A stretch of 64,000 nucleotides of DNA, taken from Paraphoma chrysanthemicola (taxonomy: Eukaryota > Ascomycota > Dothideomycetes > Pleosporales > Phaeosphaeriaceae). Below the pieces are notes generated by a model. That model had not been told where the DNA came from. It saw only the letters and a list, made by a program, of their open reading frames with translations, and ran no database searches. The stretch is from NCBI GenBank assembly GCA_020744225.1, contig JAGMWG010000027.1, positions 248,001 through 312,000 of the forward strand. The letters are read 5' to 3'. The position numbers and the translations under genes were made by a program. The stretch's first letter is position 1; each line of letters starts with the position of its first letter. Below are positions 9,628 to 21,021 of this stretch, in pieces.

Positions 9628-10947
9628 CTAAAAATTTTGTAGAAATAACAACCTTCGTTCTTGATCGTTCATGTCACGCAGTGTTTCAAAGTCTTGTTGT
9701 TTGATAGCCAAGTATGCGTCTTTGAGTGTCTGATCGAAATGCAAGTCCGACGTTGAAGCCTTGCGTATCATTCCGATCGCTTCAGTCATGTTAATCGGTA
9801 GTGGCTCTTCAACGCCAGCTTCGCTGAGCTCAGAAGTCTTCATATTAGAAGTATACTCGGTCAGATGGTGCATGAGCAATGACTTCTGTTCTGCAAGTCC
9901 TTGAAGTCCGGCCGAAATGATGAGCGATAGAACGATGAAGGGATTGGCTGTTGCATCGATACACCGAAGTTCCCAATGCGCTTCATCCACCTTACGAAGA
10001 GGTACATCCCGGTGTTGTACTCCCCAACTTACCCACATACCTGTGGCGTTCATGAAGTCTCGGACCCGCGTGAAGCTATCAAAGTTTGCCAGTCCAAATG
10101 CCGATATGGTTCCAAGCTGGTGTAGAATGCCAGCGAGAAACGCCTCTTCATCTTATGGTTGGCTCATCGATATGTGAACGTGCGCACCAGTCGTGGTGCC
10201 ATCTGATGACACACTTGGTGCCATTGTTGCATGTAGATCGTAACTGGCAAATACAGTCTTGATGGTTTCATGTGTGTATACCAGGGAAGCTATGGCTTCA
10301 AGTGGTGGTAGCGGCCCAGTAGCTATTTCTAGTTGAGAAGGACCTTCGGTATGCACTGTTTGTACAGTGATGCCAGAACCCTCGAGTATGCTCACAATTC
10401 TCTCCAGCGCTTCAAGTAATTTGCCCCTTAGGCCGGACGTAGTGCTGTTTGTCGTGATCTGGTTGACTCCGACTATGGATTCGTACTTATCAGTCAGCAC
10501 CAGGAATTCGACCTCGAAGCCCACGAGGAAGGTTTTGTTGAAGGCAGTCTCAGCCTTGTGCAAGACGCCCTCCAAGGTGCTGTGTGGGCAAAGGCTGTAC
10601 GGATGATCCGCACCCCGTACGTAGAAGGAGCACATGACGGAAGCGTGGGCTTGCGTGTACATGCATATGCGCAGCGACGCCCAGTTGGGGCGAAGCTCCG
10701 CACAACCTGTCGCTGGCGTTTTTGAAATCTGCAAAGCGCTCACCGGAAACAACATGAGGGTCACCGAGACGGTGAGAAACTGTGCGCTCTCGATCAGGTG
10801 TTCGCAGTGCTGTCTGGTAACCATGCGGGTACGTAGTATGCCAGAAAGGTCGATCCATTGGAACCGAATGAACCGGACACCTGTGTGCTGCGCGAAAAAG
10901 GTCTGGGGTGAGCGATCACTGAGAACGTCCATTGGATTCATGGGCAA
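9628..10947 (-). pseudogene. Glutamine-synthetase-like protein interrupted by one in-frame TAA
   Basis: A 440-codon frame on the minus strand reads as a stand-alone GS-domain protein (the type also found as the C-terminal half of FluG), except for one TAA at 10155-10153, codon 265. Upstream: FIRFQWIDLSGILRTR (GS beta-grasp start), NWASLRICMYTQAHASVMC, LVGFEVEFLVL (GS metal-site ExE strand) and GAHVHISMSQ (the catalytic H-x-H/N loop). Downstream, in the same frame: DEEAFLAGILHQL, WVSWGVQHRDVPLRK, HWELRCIDATANPFIVLSLII (conserved arginine and D-A-T/S-A-N-P) and a normal C-terminus. No intron can remove the stop because conserved sequence lies on both sides within a few codons. Nonsense mutation, natural polymorphism or a base-call error are all possible. 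Confidence 0.8.
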
Positions 10948-12369
10948 GAGATGCTTGGCTGAACACCAAAGAGCAAGAGCTCTGAGCCTTCGGGATACGT
11001 GCTCTTATGACTCTGCTTCTCCCTACTTTGGGGGAGTAATCCGCACGGTCGCGCGGTGACCAATCGCGAGCAAATGCACGTACACCAGCGCATGTGGGAG
11101 GTTCCTTGGCCCGCTTGCTACAGTTTGGTGGGAGGTTGTTGAGCGATCCGCTCCCTGTCCACGCTCTTCTCATCCCCAAAGGACACTCTGTAAATTTGTT
11201 CATGCCAGTATGAGCATCATCGCGTGTCGTTCTCCGATCACATGCTATCATGCGACCAAGTCCAACGATCAATGGAAAATTACGCAATCGCCAATGATGT
11301 ACGTAATCCCAGCGAATGGACATTATCTTAGCTAAAGCTTGTGCGTGCTGCACTCTGGAGAATATTCGCGACGTTCTGAGCTGTCCATGCGCGCGAGTAC
11401 GTGCACAACCTCGACATCGCAGCGCCCACCTCTCCATTGGCGTGCTGAATCATTGGCAATTGTTCGGCCAGCGAACTCTCGCGTCGATTTCAGAAGAAGC
11501 TTGCGACATATCGTCTTTGCAGAGCCAGCACATGGGCCGCTTGTGCTCTACTTCGAGAATATTATCTTGACGATACGGTCTGCGAAGAACATGCGTCTCA
11601 AACATGACGAGGTTGGAGACGACCCCGAGGCTGTCACCTCGAAACGAGGATAGTACACTGCCATGCAAGCTGAAATCCATGTAGGATAGTCAATTTACCT
11701 AGTCGGCGTCCGAAAAACCGCTACGCTCACTTTCTATAACAAGTTAACAGTAGCTCGCGACGTTGATAAGATACAGATCAATAGAATTAATGTCGAGGAC
11801 GCAAATGGCTCCTGCCTGGGTATCAAATGAAGGAAGTGCACTGAGTACATACTACTCTACGCTCTTCGAGCAAATACCTCAACATCACCACGTTGTGTTG
11901 ACAGGATGGTGACCATCATACTATCCCCATCTTTTCTTGAGAGTTAGAGCTCGAACAACATCGCCCTGTCCATCAAGTGAAGTCACGTCCAAAGCTAGAT
12001 GTGGGGTCCCGAGAAAGACGCGTATGCCCAAGTGTAATTAACTCGCCGTCCTCACTTTCCATCAATCTCCTTACAATTCGTTTGGTAACCTACACTTATA
12101 GTAAACGTATTCATTACCGGGCTTTCGAAATTTCATGGCCATGCTACGACCCGAATGTGGCTCTCTCGCAACCTCGCTACCCTGGTTTGCTGATGTCGCA
12201 TCTTTCTCTACAATTGCAGGACACATGACTTCGCAACCATCAGGGCCCTTTCCACATTATTAAAGTCTAGCAAAAACAAAGAATCTTATTACACAGGCTC
12301 ATGAGCATACAAGCACACCAGTACCCTTTCCAACCAGGCACAGTAATAACACCTCGCCAAATGACTAGT
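10948..12369. other. Intergenic, 1.42 kb
   Basis: Contains the 5' flank of the GS-like gene and the 3' flank of the histidine kinase gene, both on the minus strand. Frames at 10916-11437 (minus) and 11339-11653 (plus) have no recognisable content. Bases 11700-12300 are somewhat AT-rich with no repeat I can see. Confidence 0.4.
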
Positions 12370-15300
12370 CTACGCTTTCAACAACGGCCCCAGATTCCTC
12401 AGATTGATTGGCTTCACGAGGAACAAATCGAAGCCAGAATCCTGCGCCACGCGACGGGCTTCTTCACTACCCAGCCCCGTCAGAGCCACGATGTAAGAGC
12501 TCAGTGCTCGCACGGGCGTTATAGATTGCTGGCTGCTGCCATCTTCACCAGGTGCTTGTTCCCTGTGTGCAGTGGGAACACGTGCCTGATGTGCTTCCCG
12601 CTGCTGCTCTTCGAATTGTCGTATTGCTACTGTGGCTTGGAAGCCGTCCATTACAGGCATAGTTATGTCCATGAAGACACAATCAAACGGAGTGCTGCCT
12701 TCCTTAGCAGCTTCTTTGTATAGTCGCACGGCTTCGGCGCCGTCGTACGCTGTGGAAAAGGGAAGGCCGGTTTTGCGAATAAATGCGACAAGTACTTTCA
12801 GGTTGATTGGATTGTCGTCCACAAGCAGGAGACGTCTGAAGCGGTACGTTTCTGCAATAATTGGATGCAGTGGGTGCGAAGGTGAGGGTTGTCGTAGGGT
12901 GGGATCCGGCGACGGATCTGTACTTGTGTCCGGGTCAGCTCCGACCGCAGCGGTCCTTATAGGAAGATCCACTGCTTCACTTTGAGATTGTAACAATCCG
13001 TCCCCTATTCGTGGGATTTCGGAGAAACCGGAATCGACTTGGCGTAGTGGTGCTGGAGGATGAATGTTCGGTGTTTGAATGCGTGGTGCTTCTACGGCGA
13101 CAGTCCTGTTCAACGTTGTGGTAATGGCATCCCACAGACTCTTCCTCGTGATGGGGGAGCTGATGAAAGCGGCTCCTTCATGCCTAAAGAACTGTTCGAC
13201 CCCAACTGTAGTAGATCCAAGGACAACGACTCGCTGCGAAGCCATTGCTGACATGAGTTCTGGGAAGTGTTGTTGAAGATTCAGCATGTCAGTTGAGTGA
13301 AGCGCATGGGTGTCAAGCAACACGACATCCTTCTCCAACAACGCAGCCAAGGGCAAGTCATCGACGACCGTCATGCCGAAACATGTCTCGCAAATACTGT
13401 GGAGACATCGTTGGAGCAACTTCGGCGGAGCTGTGATGTGTGGAGTCGTGCTTTTCGGTGCCGTTCCGGACGCAATGCTGATAAGCCCGAGTGTCACATT
13501 CAAGGACTTATCACAGGCGCCAAGGCTTCCTGCGGTGACTGGTCCACCTGGCATCTCTAGATCTCTGTCGTATGGAATGTTCACGATAACACGGGTCCCT
13601 TCGTACTGCCTGCTTTCGACAAGTATCGTGCCATCGAGCGATTCGACAATGTTCTTCACAATGCTTAGGCCTAGTCCGCTGCCCGAAACGAAACTGTTCT
13701 CTTGCATAAAAGGAGTGAACAAATGGTACTTGAGAAATTCTCGACTCATCCCTACACCGTTATCAGCCACAGATAGGTTGATGAATCGAGGACCAACACC
13801 CGTATCTTCTGACATTTGTAGGGTTACTTCGATGTATCCCGACGCGGTGAACCTGACTGCATTGCTGAGGATGTTCAACAAGATTCGTTTCCAAGCTCCA
13901 GGATCAATGTACAAAGTCCAATCAATGTTGTGATCAATGTCGGTGGTGATTAGCGCTGGCAGCGATGGTGCCTCCACTCCTGTGGCGAGTGGGCCTTGAT
14001 GCTCCTTCTTCAAGCCTGACTCTATCTGCGAGCTTGAGACGTGGCCTAACACCACTGCTTGGAGAACATCTTCAACGAGAGAGCCGAGGTCAATTGCTAG
14101 CTGCTGCGATTGCGGATTGTTGGTGTCACTCTTGGCGCGGGTGGCAGAGTGTGTTCCTCCTTTGAGACTATTGATTTTCGAGAATTCTAGAAGATGATCA
14201 AAAGTACCTAACAAGGTATTGCTGCACGATTCGATCATATGTGTCATAGAGAGCAAGCGCGAGTTTTGGAGGCTGTCTTGCATAAGCTGCACGGTAGCAA
14301 GGATTCCATGTAACGGGCTTCGCAGCTCGTGGCTGATTGAAGATATGAAGTCGGATTTTTGTTGAGTTCCAGTCGCAACTTCGAGACGGAATATCTCGGC
14401 CATCAGCGAGTTCCCAAATGCCGTCAACGAATCGATGTCGTTTGTCTCCAAGGTCTTGCCAGGGTCCGACACCCATGCCAAGCAAGTCAGAAAGCTCGAC
14501 TCCCTCTGGTAGTGCCAAAGTGGTAGGAATATGGCGTACCTAGCCTTGGGTATACAGTCGAATAGACTTTTCCAGTCGTCATGGGCAGTGGATGTGGCAC
14601 CCGAGCCTGATTGCTTTTCCGCTTCTTGATCACTCTCCTCAAACACGCCATACTCATCTATCGTGAAGAGGTGACCATGAGGATACGCAGTGGTCAAATG
14701 TTGCATAAGTGACTGACTAGGCCAACAAACCATTTGCGGCTCGACCATACCGTCTGCTTGATATGTCGAGAGCGGCTGTGCAGAAGACTGGAGATCCTCC
14801 GGAGACGGCGGCGCGAATTCTTCGTCTGTAAAGCCGAATGATGGCCGGCTTCCTAAGTATCGTGTGCCAGTCTCAACTTTGTCAAAAAACACGAAGCCAT
14901 CCAGGTTCATGGCATGGCCAATTAAGTTCGCAACCTGGGGCAGAAGGTCGCTGATTTGAGCCGACAGACTTTGCCGAGTCCCCTTTGCGTTGTTGTCTTT
15001 CCGAGGGCTCACAGTGGTCGCCTCGAGAGTCACAGGCGTAAAGCCTAGATTGTTTCTTGGCAGACTCCCCGAATCGATATTCACATCGCGCGGGTACCAA
15101 GAAAAGTTAGCCTTGGTCCTTGAATCATGCTTCTGCTTTCATAGCTTACATTTGGTACTCGGTCGGATTCAACATTCTCATTAGGACGTAAATCGGATTC
15201 AGGTCGTGATGCGTTATGGAAGATGTCAAGGGAAAACGGGCTTGTCGCATGTGCCTTATCGGGTGGCCTGTGATTATCTGATCTTACGAATTGACAGAGC

Positions 15301-16064
15301 CCATTCATCATTCTCTCCGAGCGTACTCGACCTTGTTCAGTGCGTTTCAAGTCCAAGTACTGACTGATCGCCAAGGCGGCTTCCTGTATAGTACGCAAGG
15401 CATCAGGATGTAGGAAATCTCTTGGTTTATCATCTACTACACAGTAGCTACCCACGATATGTCCGGATATGGAGCGCAGTGGTACCTCGACGTAAGAGAC
15501 CATGCGCGGGTAGCCCTCCACATAGGGTCGGTCTGCAAATGAAGGCACTTCGCGGAAGTCTTTTATACAAAAGTACGATTTGTCGGCAACGATGTGCGGA
15601 CTCTCTGGCAGTATGACCTTCGTGCCGTGAAACACGGACATTGTATATGGGCAGACACCCCACTCGAGCGGGATCCGGGTCGTGCCTAGCAAGAGAGGGC
15701 GTTCTGGGCTGGCGTCGAGGATAGACTGGTGTCTCGTCATCTCAGCGCATATATATTGAGACCGGTTGTCAATGAACGAGAGGAATGCGCGATCGCACTC
15801 CATCGTATGCACGCCATGCTGGACGAGGGCGTTGAGCGCAACATCGGAGCTCGAAATTGGGTTCGCAGAAGGTCCGTCTTCGATATCGAACGGAAACGAG
15901 GCTGCAGAGAGGTAGCTATGAATTTGTCAGTCCACGACGTTGTACACGGCATGCGCCATGGCCACGCCTTACGCAGCGATCTCATAAGCGCGAGCACGTT
16001 CGTGAGCATCGGATGCCTGTGCAGGTTCGGGGTCCACCACACAAGCCGGCTCGCCAGTAGACAT
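12370..16064 (-). CDS. GAF-domain hybrid histidine kinase
   Basis: A phosphorelay sensor of about 1196 residues: GAF-like sensor, HisKA, HATPase and receiver in one chain. Exon 1 is 16064-15973, exon 2 starts at 15915, and exon 3 is 15111-12370. The second intron is short: donor GTACCA at 15158 gives 47 bp, while the better GTAAGC at 15148 would leave only 37 bp. Visible motifs: ECDRAFLSFIDNR and a GAF-type strand set in residues 45-250; H-box FISSISHELRSPLHG (His about residue 544); N-box DPGAWKRILLNILSNAVRF; G-boxes VADNGVGM and GSGLGLSIVKN; receiver LLLVDDNPINLKVL, phospho-acceptor Asp in FMDITMPVMDG, TG in IVALTG, and Lys in LVKPINLR. No transmembrane segment is evident, so it is probably cytosolic. 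The signal is unknown; output would go through Ypd1. Confidence 0.92.
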
Positions 16065-16584
16065 TAGAGCCGCCGTGCATTCGGCCAGCGAATCAACCTA
16101 GGCTTGTCGATAATCATTTATGTGCAACAAAAGTAATACGGCGTGCGGAAAGGACTGTGCTATCCTCCCGATGTTGCGGAGGAAGCCCTTCTTCACACAA
16201 ATGTCTGTGCTCTGCTCCGCGGGCACGTGGTGGGGCGCATTGTACATTGTGGCCGAGTGGAGAAAACTCCCGCGAGCGGCGACGAAATCATTACCAGTTA
16301 GTCCAGTCACGTAGCTGCGCACAACCTCCCGAAAGCGAAGATCGAACCCGGGCATCTGGTAATTTGCCGCAGCAGTAATAGTCGAACAAGTCTACGCAGA
16401 TCGATCCAGAAATCGGACTCGGTGTTTCTCGATGTACGCACAAGCTTGCACTGAAATGTCTCGACACTTAACCAAGTCCTCAACATCCACCATTCCCTAC
16501 CACTCGCGAACCAACCTCCTTTCCTTTTCCTTTCTCCTCTTCCTACCTACACACTCCAACTGCCACTCATCAGCCTTCCAGCCC
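16065..16584. other. Intergenic, 520 bp, with an unexplained 85-codon frame
   Basis: Holds the promoter of the histidine kinase gene. A minus-strand frame at 16355-16098 begins MPGFDLRFREVVRSYV and stops 34 nt before the kinase ATG, in the same frame as it. It could be an upstream ORF, a lost exon or a relic of another gene; I do not recognise it. Bases 16500-16570 are a pyrimidine-rich tract on the plus strand. Confidence 0.4.
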
Positions 16585-17148
16585 TCACCAACTAACAACT
16601 ATCTCCTCACACTCCACAATGCCATACGTTTTCCTTTTACTCAATACCTGCGGACACTTTCTATAATCCGCATACAGCGTCGCATTGAAGAAATTGCACA
16701 TGTCATTGATGATCGGGCGCGCAACACCGAGTTCTGCGAGCGTACATGTCCCGGTGCCACCGAGGGCAGCGGGAAAGGCGCATGGTTCGATGAGCTGGAC
16801 ATCGTTAGCAACCGCCGAAGAGAAGATGAGGTGGACGAACGTCAGAGTATACGCTGTAGTTGACACAATGACATGCAAAGTCATCTGGTGCGCAGCCGTC
16901 GCGGGCGTTGGCTTCGTCTTGGCATGAATGGAGGCATGAGGGGAGCCAGCTGCTGAGCTTGGTGTTGTTGCTAAGAAAACTGTGTCAGTCTGCCCTGATC
17001 GCTAATTTCATGATGCAAGACGGGGAATAACATACAGGCAACGATACTTCTCCCAGTTCCCACGCACATATGCCTGCGTGATGTTGTACGTCAATTGCGC
17101 CGAAGCTACGGCCGAGAAAGCCAGGAGAGTAGAGATGCAGGCACGCAT
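16585..17148 (-). CDS. Small secreted CFEM-domain protein
   Basis: Three exons, 17148-17036, 16970-16841 and 16794-16585, encode about 150 residues. Introns have donors GTATGT and GTTCGT, and a branch site tgctaac in the second. The N-terminus is a clean signal peptide: MRACISTLLAFSAVASAQ, cleaved after Ala17. The mature part carries a CFEM module with eight cysteines: LPSCLHSC, DGCAPDDFACHC (with the conserved aspartate before C-x-C), IEPC, GTGTC and MCNFFN. CFEM proteins bind haem or act at the cell surface, and some are virulence-related, but the role here is unknown. The C-terminal end is the least sure: another intron may start at a GTATTG at 16648 or a GTATGC at 16674, and no GPI signal is visible. 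Confidence 0.8.
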
Positions 17149-18030
17149 AGTCCAGGAGACCAGTTATACAAGAAAATACAATGGAAGTGGATATGATTGA
17201 ATAGAAACGTCGTCCAGCATTGATGATTGACAACTTTATATGCTTCCTCGTTACTTCTCTTTCACACCTGCACATGCTTCCAACGCCACTGGCTGGGTCA
17301 ATGATGTCCTTGTGCAGCCACAGATCCATGCGGATGCATCTCGTTCCTGCAGCCTCTTATCGATTGCATGCAGGAACATGCCCTTGTGATGGTACCAACA
17401 TGCCGCCATGTTACACCAAGCTTGTTGCATTCTGCTTGATATATCGAGACCAAGAAGGAGCGCAACTCATTGCCTTTCCGTCGCAATACCAGTCGAGAGG
17501 ATTTCCAGCTCAGCCACGTGTACGCGATATTGCGCATAAGGCGAGGCTATCGTGAGCGTTCAAGCTTTGGGGATGGTCGGCCTCGTGTGCCGGGAATGCG
17601 GAGAACCGTGTAACTCTAAGGAGCCCACGCTGTACCAGTCGACCAGTAGGTCTGGCCACGTCCAGAAGTAGGATTGTGGTACAGTCGTGACAGCAAGCAG
17701 ACATCATGACTGTCCTGATATGGAAAGAGATTGGGAGTCGCTGTCTCACCAGTCTTCAGGTTCGTGCACGCTTAGCATATCGAGAACAATGGTGGTAGCT
17801 GGATGCTCATGTGCAATATAATTCATATGCGCGTGTTGGTATGTCGACACTTTCGTCAGCTCTAAATACTTGCGTCCACTGAGAGATCGCCCCACGCCAA
17901 ATAACAACGAGCAAAATAAACCCAGGCAACCTCCGCGGCGCGTGCAAGAACTCCAAAGGTCAGCGCTCAGTGCGCTTTCCTATGCCTGTACATAAAATGT
18001 ACCCTTACGCCAAAATGCAATGCCTACAGC
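17149..18030. other. Intergenic, 882 bp
   Basis: Separates the CFEM gene from YND1, both on the minus strand, so it holds the CFEM promoter and the YND1 3' flank. Short frames here look random. No repeat or RNA gene seen. Confidence 0.4.
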
Positions 18031-20244
18031 TCATTCGTCATGCTTTGATCGCCCCTCTCTCCTCTTGGGACTATTTGCTCGACTCCGTATTCTCTCTCTG
18101 CTATCTGTCCTCGATAGCAGCCCCCCGCGGTCGAAAGCGCTGTTCGGTCCCAGACCAAGTCCGGCGCCCTGAGATAGCACACCACCACTCGCGCCGGCAC
18201 CACTGAAATAACTCGGGCGATCTTTCTGTGGTGTTGCGCAGCCGGAAGTCTTGCCGAAGCGTGACCCATCAGAAGAGTCCGAATTTTCATTATCGCTTGA
18301 GTCCAAGTATGTTTCCTCGAGTTCGAAATCGTTCGCAGCGTCCGGATTTTCGAGGTCCACACGTTCGTAAGATTGGGTGCGACCAAGACCGAGCAATTTT
18401 CCGACGAAGCTGCGTTCCTTACGGCGGTGTAGCGGATCCTTGCCCTGCTTAGCCGTGAATGGTTTCATCACGAACTTCTTCACGACTGCCCTCCGCTCTT
18501 TACCAATGATGATGCCAACGATGAAGAATACGATGAAAATCATCATAAAGAACGCTGGTATCTTTTGTGGGTGCTCAACGAAGAGACGGTGCCAGTCGTT
18601 ATCGGACTCGTACGGATGAATGGTACCACCCGCGTATTGGAAGTCCTTTGGTATGCCAGGTTCATTAGAGCCGAAGCCAACCGCCAAAGCATTTTCTGCG
18701 GGTAGTGGAACCTCACTCGAGGCGTACAAAACCATTTTGCCGAGTGTCCAGCTCACCTCGATATCGTTGATCTTGTTCACCGCTTGGAATGGATCCAAAA
18801 AGCCCTTCTCCTTTGCGTGATCCACGATTGCCTTGGAGGCATTCTTGCCGTCCGGAAGTCCTTCAATGCCGACTCGTGGAACGCCAATACCGTCGTGTAG
18901 CATGTTGATGATCCATGACGCTTTGAAGCAGACCTCTCGTGCCTTCTCTTCGTCAACCTTGCTGCCCCATTTTTCTTTCTTCAGGCCTTTTGCGATCTTC
19001 TTCCAGTCCTCATTGCAGAATTTCTCAACCCGCTCCTGATAAGTCTTGAAATCGTAGGCCTTGTCTTTGTAACCCATCTCGAAGATCTCGTGTGTCGTAT
19101 GCCAGTACTCTGACACTCCGACGAAGTGATTGACGTCGAAGTCGAGCGCTGGTACGTGTTGCCCGTTGATCAAGCACGGAGCATCTTTGCACTCCTTCTC
19201 TTTCTCCAGCAAAGGATAGGTCTGATGCAGGCACTCGGAGAATTTTCCAGTTCCTAATAGATGCGCTACTCCTTTGGACGGCGGTTCGTCATCGTCATCG
19301 TCCGGATCCGACTCGATGAATTTCCCATCTTTTGTAACCTCGATCTTCAAGCCAGCAGGCAGACATGGGTCCGGCAGCTCTTTTGAGCTAGTTGAATCCA
19401 TAAGGGCCTTGACGTATCGTTGCCGTGCCTGGTTTGCGCCAAATCCCAGCCACGTTGTCACGAAGACCCTGTACTCTAGCGATGTGCCATCTATCGTCCG
19501 TAATCGTAGTAGCGTTAGATCGTTCGCGTGCTTTTCAGCTTCGGTCGCGTTGGGCGCGAATGCGATCTGTGCAGATGCACCTCCCATATCCAAAAAGCCG
19601 TACGTGCTGTGTCCTTTGCCATGATCGTGGTCGTCTGGTCGATCGAAGCCACCAAGCAGGTAGTTTGCAGCTATCCAACCATATAAGCCCTCCGTCTCTC
19701 CCGGTATAACCTGCACATGCAAGTCGCAGTCAGGCAGTTGGAACTGCGTTGTGCTCCGCGCAAAGTCGCAGACTTCTTTGAGGATCGATTCTCGCTGCAG
19801 GGGTGGCAGGATGCGCATTCCTGCTGTCGCAAGCAAGAAGAGAGGTGTGTTTGGGACGTCTTCGAGGGGTATCTTGCTGAGCGCATGGCTGAGAAGCTTG
19901 TCGAGGTGTTCTGGACCGACGTCGTGAGGGTGCTCGCCAAATGTTGAGATCCCAGGATGTATCTTCTTGGTCCACTTCTTGTCCGTCTCTATGACCGGTA
20001 GGCTGTGTAATTGCGCCTGGCTGGCCTTTTCCTTTGCTTTCTTGGTGTTCAGCCAGCGGTAGATGTGAACGCGCGTCCCCTTAATGCTGTTAGCCACAAT
20101 TTCACGATCAAGTCGAAGATTTGCTTACAGAGGACCCAGCGTCCAGGACAACACCATATCTCCCTACGCGCCAGACTTTGTCAGCATAATATACATATCG
20201 CAGGCTAGACGTGCCGGCTGAGGAAGATGCGTACACTTTCCCAT
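18031..20244 (-). CDS. YND1: Golgi apyrase / nucleoside diphosphatase (GDA1-CD39 family)
   Basis: Hydrolyses nucleoside di- and triphosphates in the Golgi lumen, which removes nucleotide products of glycosylation and drives nucleotide-sugar exchange. Three exons: 20244-20235 (only 10 nt), 20163-20129 and 20079-18031, giving 697 residues. Splicing creates the N-terminus MGKWRYGVVLDAGSSGTRVH, whose DAGSSGTR is apyrase-conserved region 1. Others: LLATAGMR (ACR2), PGETEGLYGWIAANYLLGG (ACR3, with catalytic Glu) and FLDMGGASAQIAF (ACR4). There is a single membrane helix near residues 510-530 (FFMMIFIVFFIVGIIIG) followed by a long basic and Ser/Asp-rich cytosolic tail, the topology of yeast Ynd1 rather than Gda1. 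Confidence 0.93.
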
Positions 20245-21021
20245 GAGGGACAATCAGGGCGAGAACCACCACTATAGAAGGCGCATGCGGCAGTAAGAGA
20301 GGGTACGAGCGGCTTCAATAGAGAAATTAGTATGTACTGCGGCGCGGCCGGTGTGAAGCAGAGGTTGATGTTTAACGAGCGACGTGGAAGTTGAGGCTCA
20401 GCAACAGCAGCCAAAGTCGATCGGACGCTTGCGCGCGGCTGTTTCTGGTTAAGTAAGTGATCGGCGCCACCCCACGCCGCACGCCGCACCCCGCCATGCT
20501 GCGAACAGCTTCCACGAGACAAACGTGCTATAATTAGCCTCGAGGCCGCTGCTGCCGTCCCGCATCCATCGTCAACAACGCTTCGAATCGCAGGAGAGAC
20601 TCAATATTCTGCGATCTGGCACTTCTCCCGTCATCCCACGTTCCCAATTGAGCGGGAGTTGCGATACGAACAGCACTCGATAACGAACCAAGACCTCTCC
20701 CTGGCACTTTTGCCATACCGTCCACCTCGCGCATGACCTGTGCCCAGAATGGGACATCGCGATGTCTCTGTCGTATTCCTCGGTTCGTGCGCAGGGCGTG
20801 AATATTCTTCGACTCCATGTTGCCTGCGCCGATGTCAAATGCTCAGAGCTGAGAAGGAGACCACGTCAACCACATTTGAGATAGCACAAATTGCGCAAGA
20901 ATAGGACGGTACTGGGATTCCGGGTCTTTCTCTTGGATAATCATGTTCACATGAGATGGCACGTCGTTTCCTTCCAATGCTCCCAACCTTGGAAGCGCAG
21001 TCCGTGGCAGTAAATTGCTAT
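20245..21021. other. Intergenic, 777 bp, containing one weak ORF
   Basis: Holds the YND1 promoter and the 3' flank of the tautomerase gene. Apart from the 94-codon frame listed separately, nothing is recognisable. Confidence 0.4.
20534..20818 (-). CDS. Possible small hypothetical protein (94 aa)
   Basis: A 94-codon frame whose ATG has a good context (gcaacATGg). The product is hydrophilic and Arg-rich (HALRTNRGIRQRHRDVPFW at the start) with no signal peptide or membrane segment. I do not recognise any family. It sits in the gap between YND1 and the tautomerase gene on the same strand as both. It may be a chance ORF; an overlapping 88-codon frame in another phase covers the same bases. Confidence 0.25.
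   Translation of the reverse strand: MESKNIHALRTNRGIRQRHRDVPFWAQVMREVDGMAKVPGRGLGSLSSAVRIATPAQLGTWDDGRSARSQNIESLLRFEALLTMDAGRQQRPRG

Noticed and set aside
10153..10155. The TAA in the GS-like gene explained by an intron
   Set aside because: Conserved residues lie within a few codons on both sides, leaving no room for even a 40-bp intron.
10916..11437. 173-codon minus-strand frame upstream of the GS-like gene
   Set aside because: No recognisable domain; it overlaps the likely promoter of that gene.
15106..15160. GTAAGC at 15148 as the donor of the second histidine-kinase intron
   Set aside because: It would make a 37-bp intron, below the usual minimum; GTACCA at 15158 keeps the same phase with 47 bp. 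Not certain.
16325..16345. tRNA B-box-like GGTTCGAT on the minus strand
   Set aside because: No matching A box, no cloverleaf and no T run downstream.
16432..16863. 143-codon plus-strand frame
   Set aside because: Largely antisense to CFEM exon 3 and built on a pyrimidine tract.
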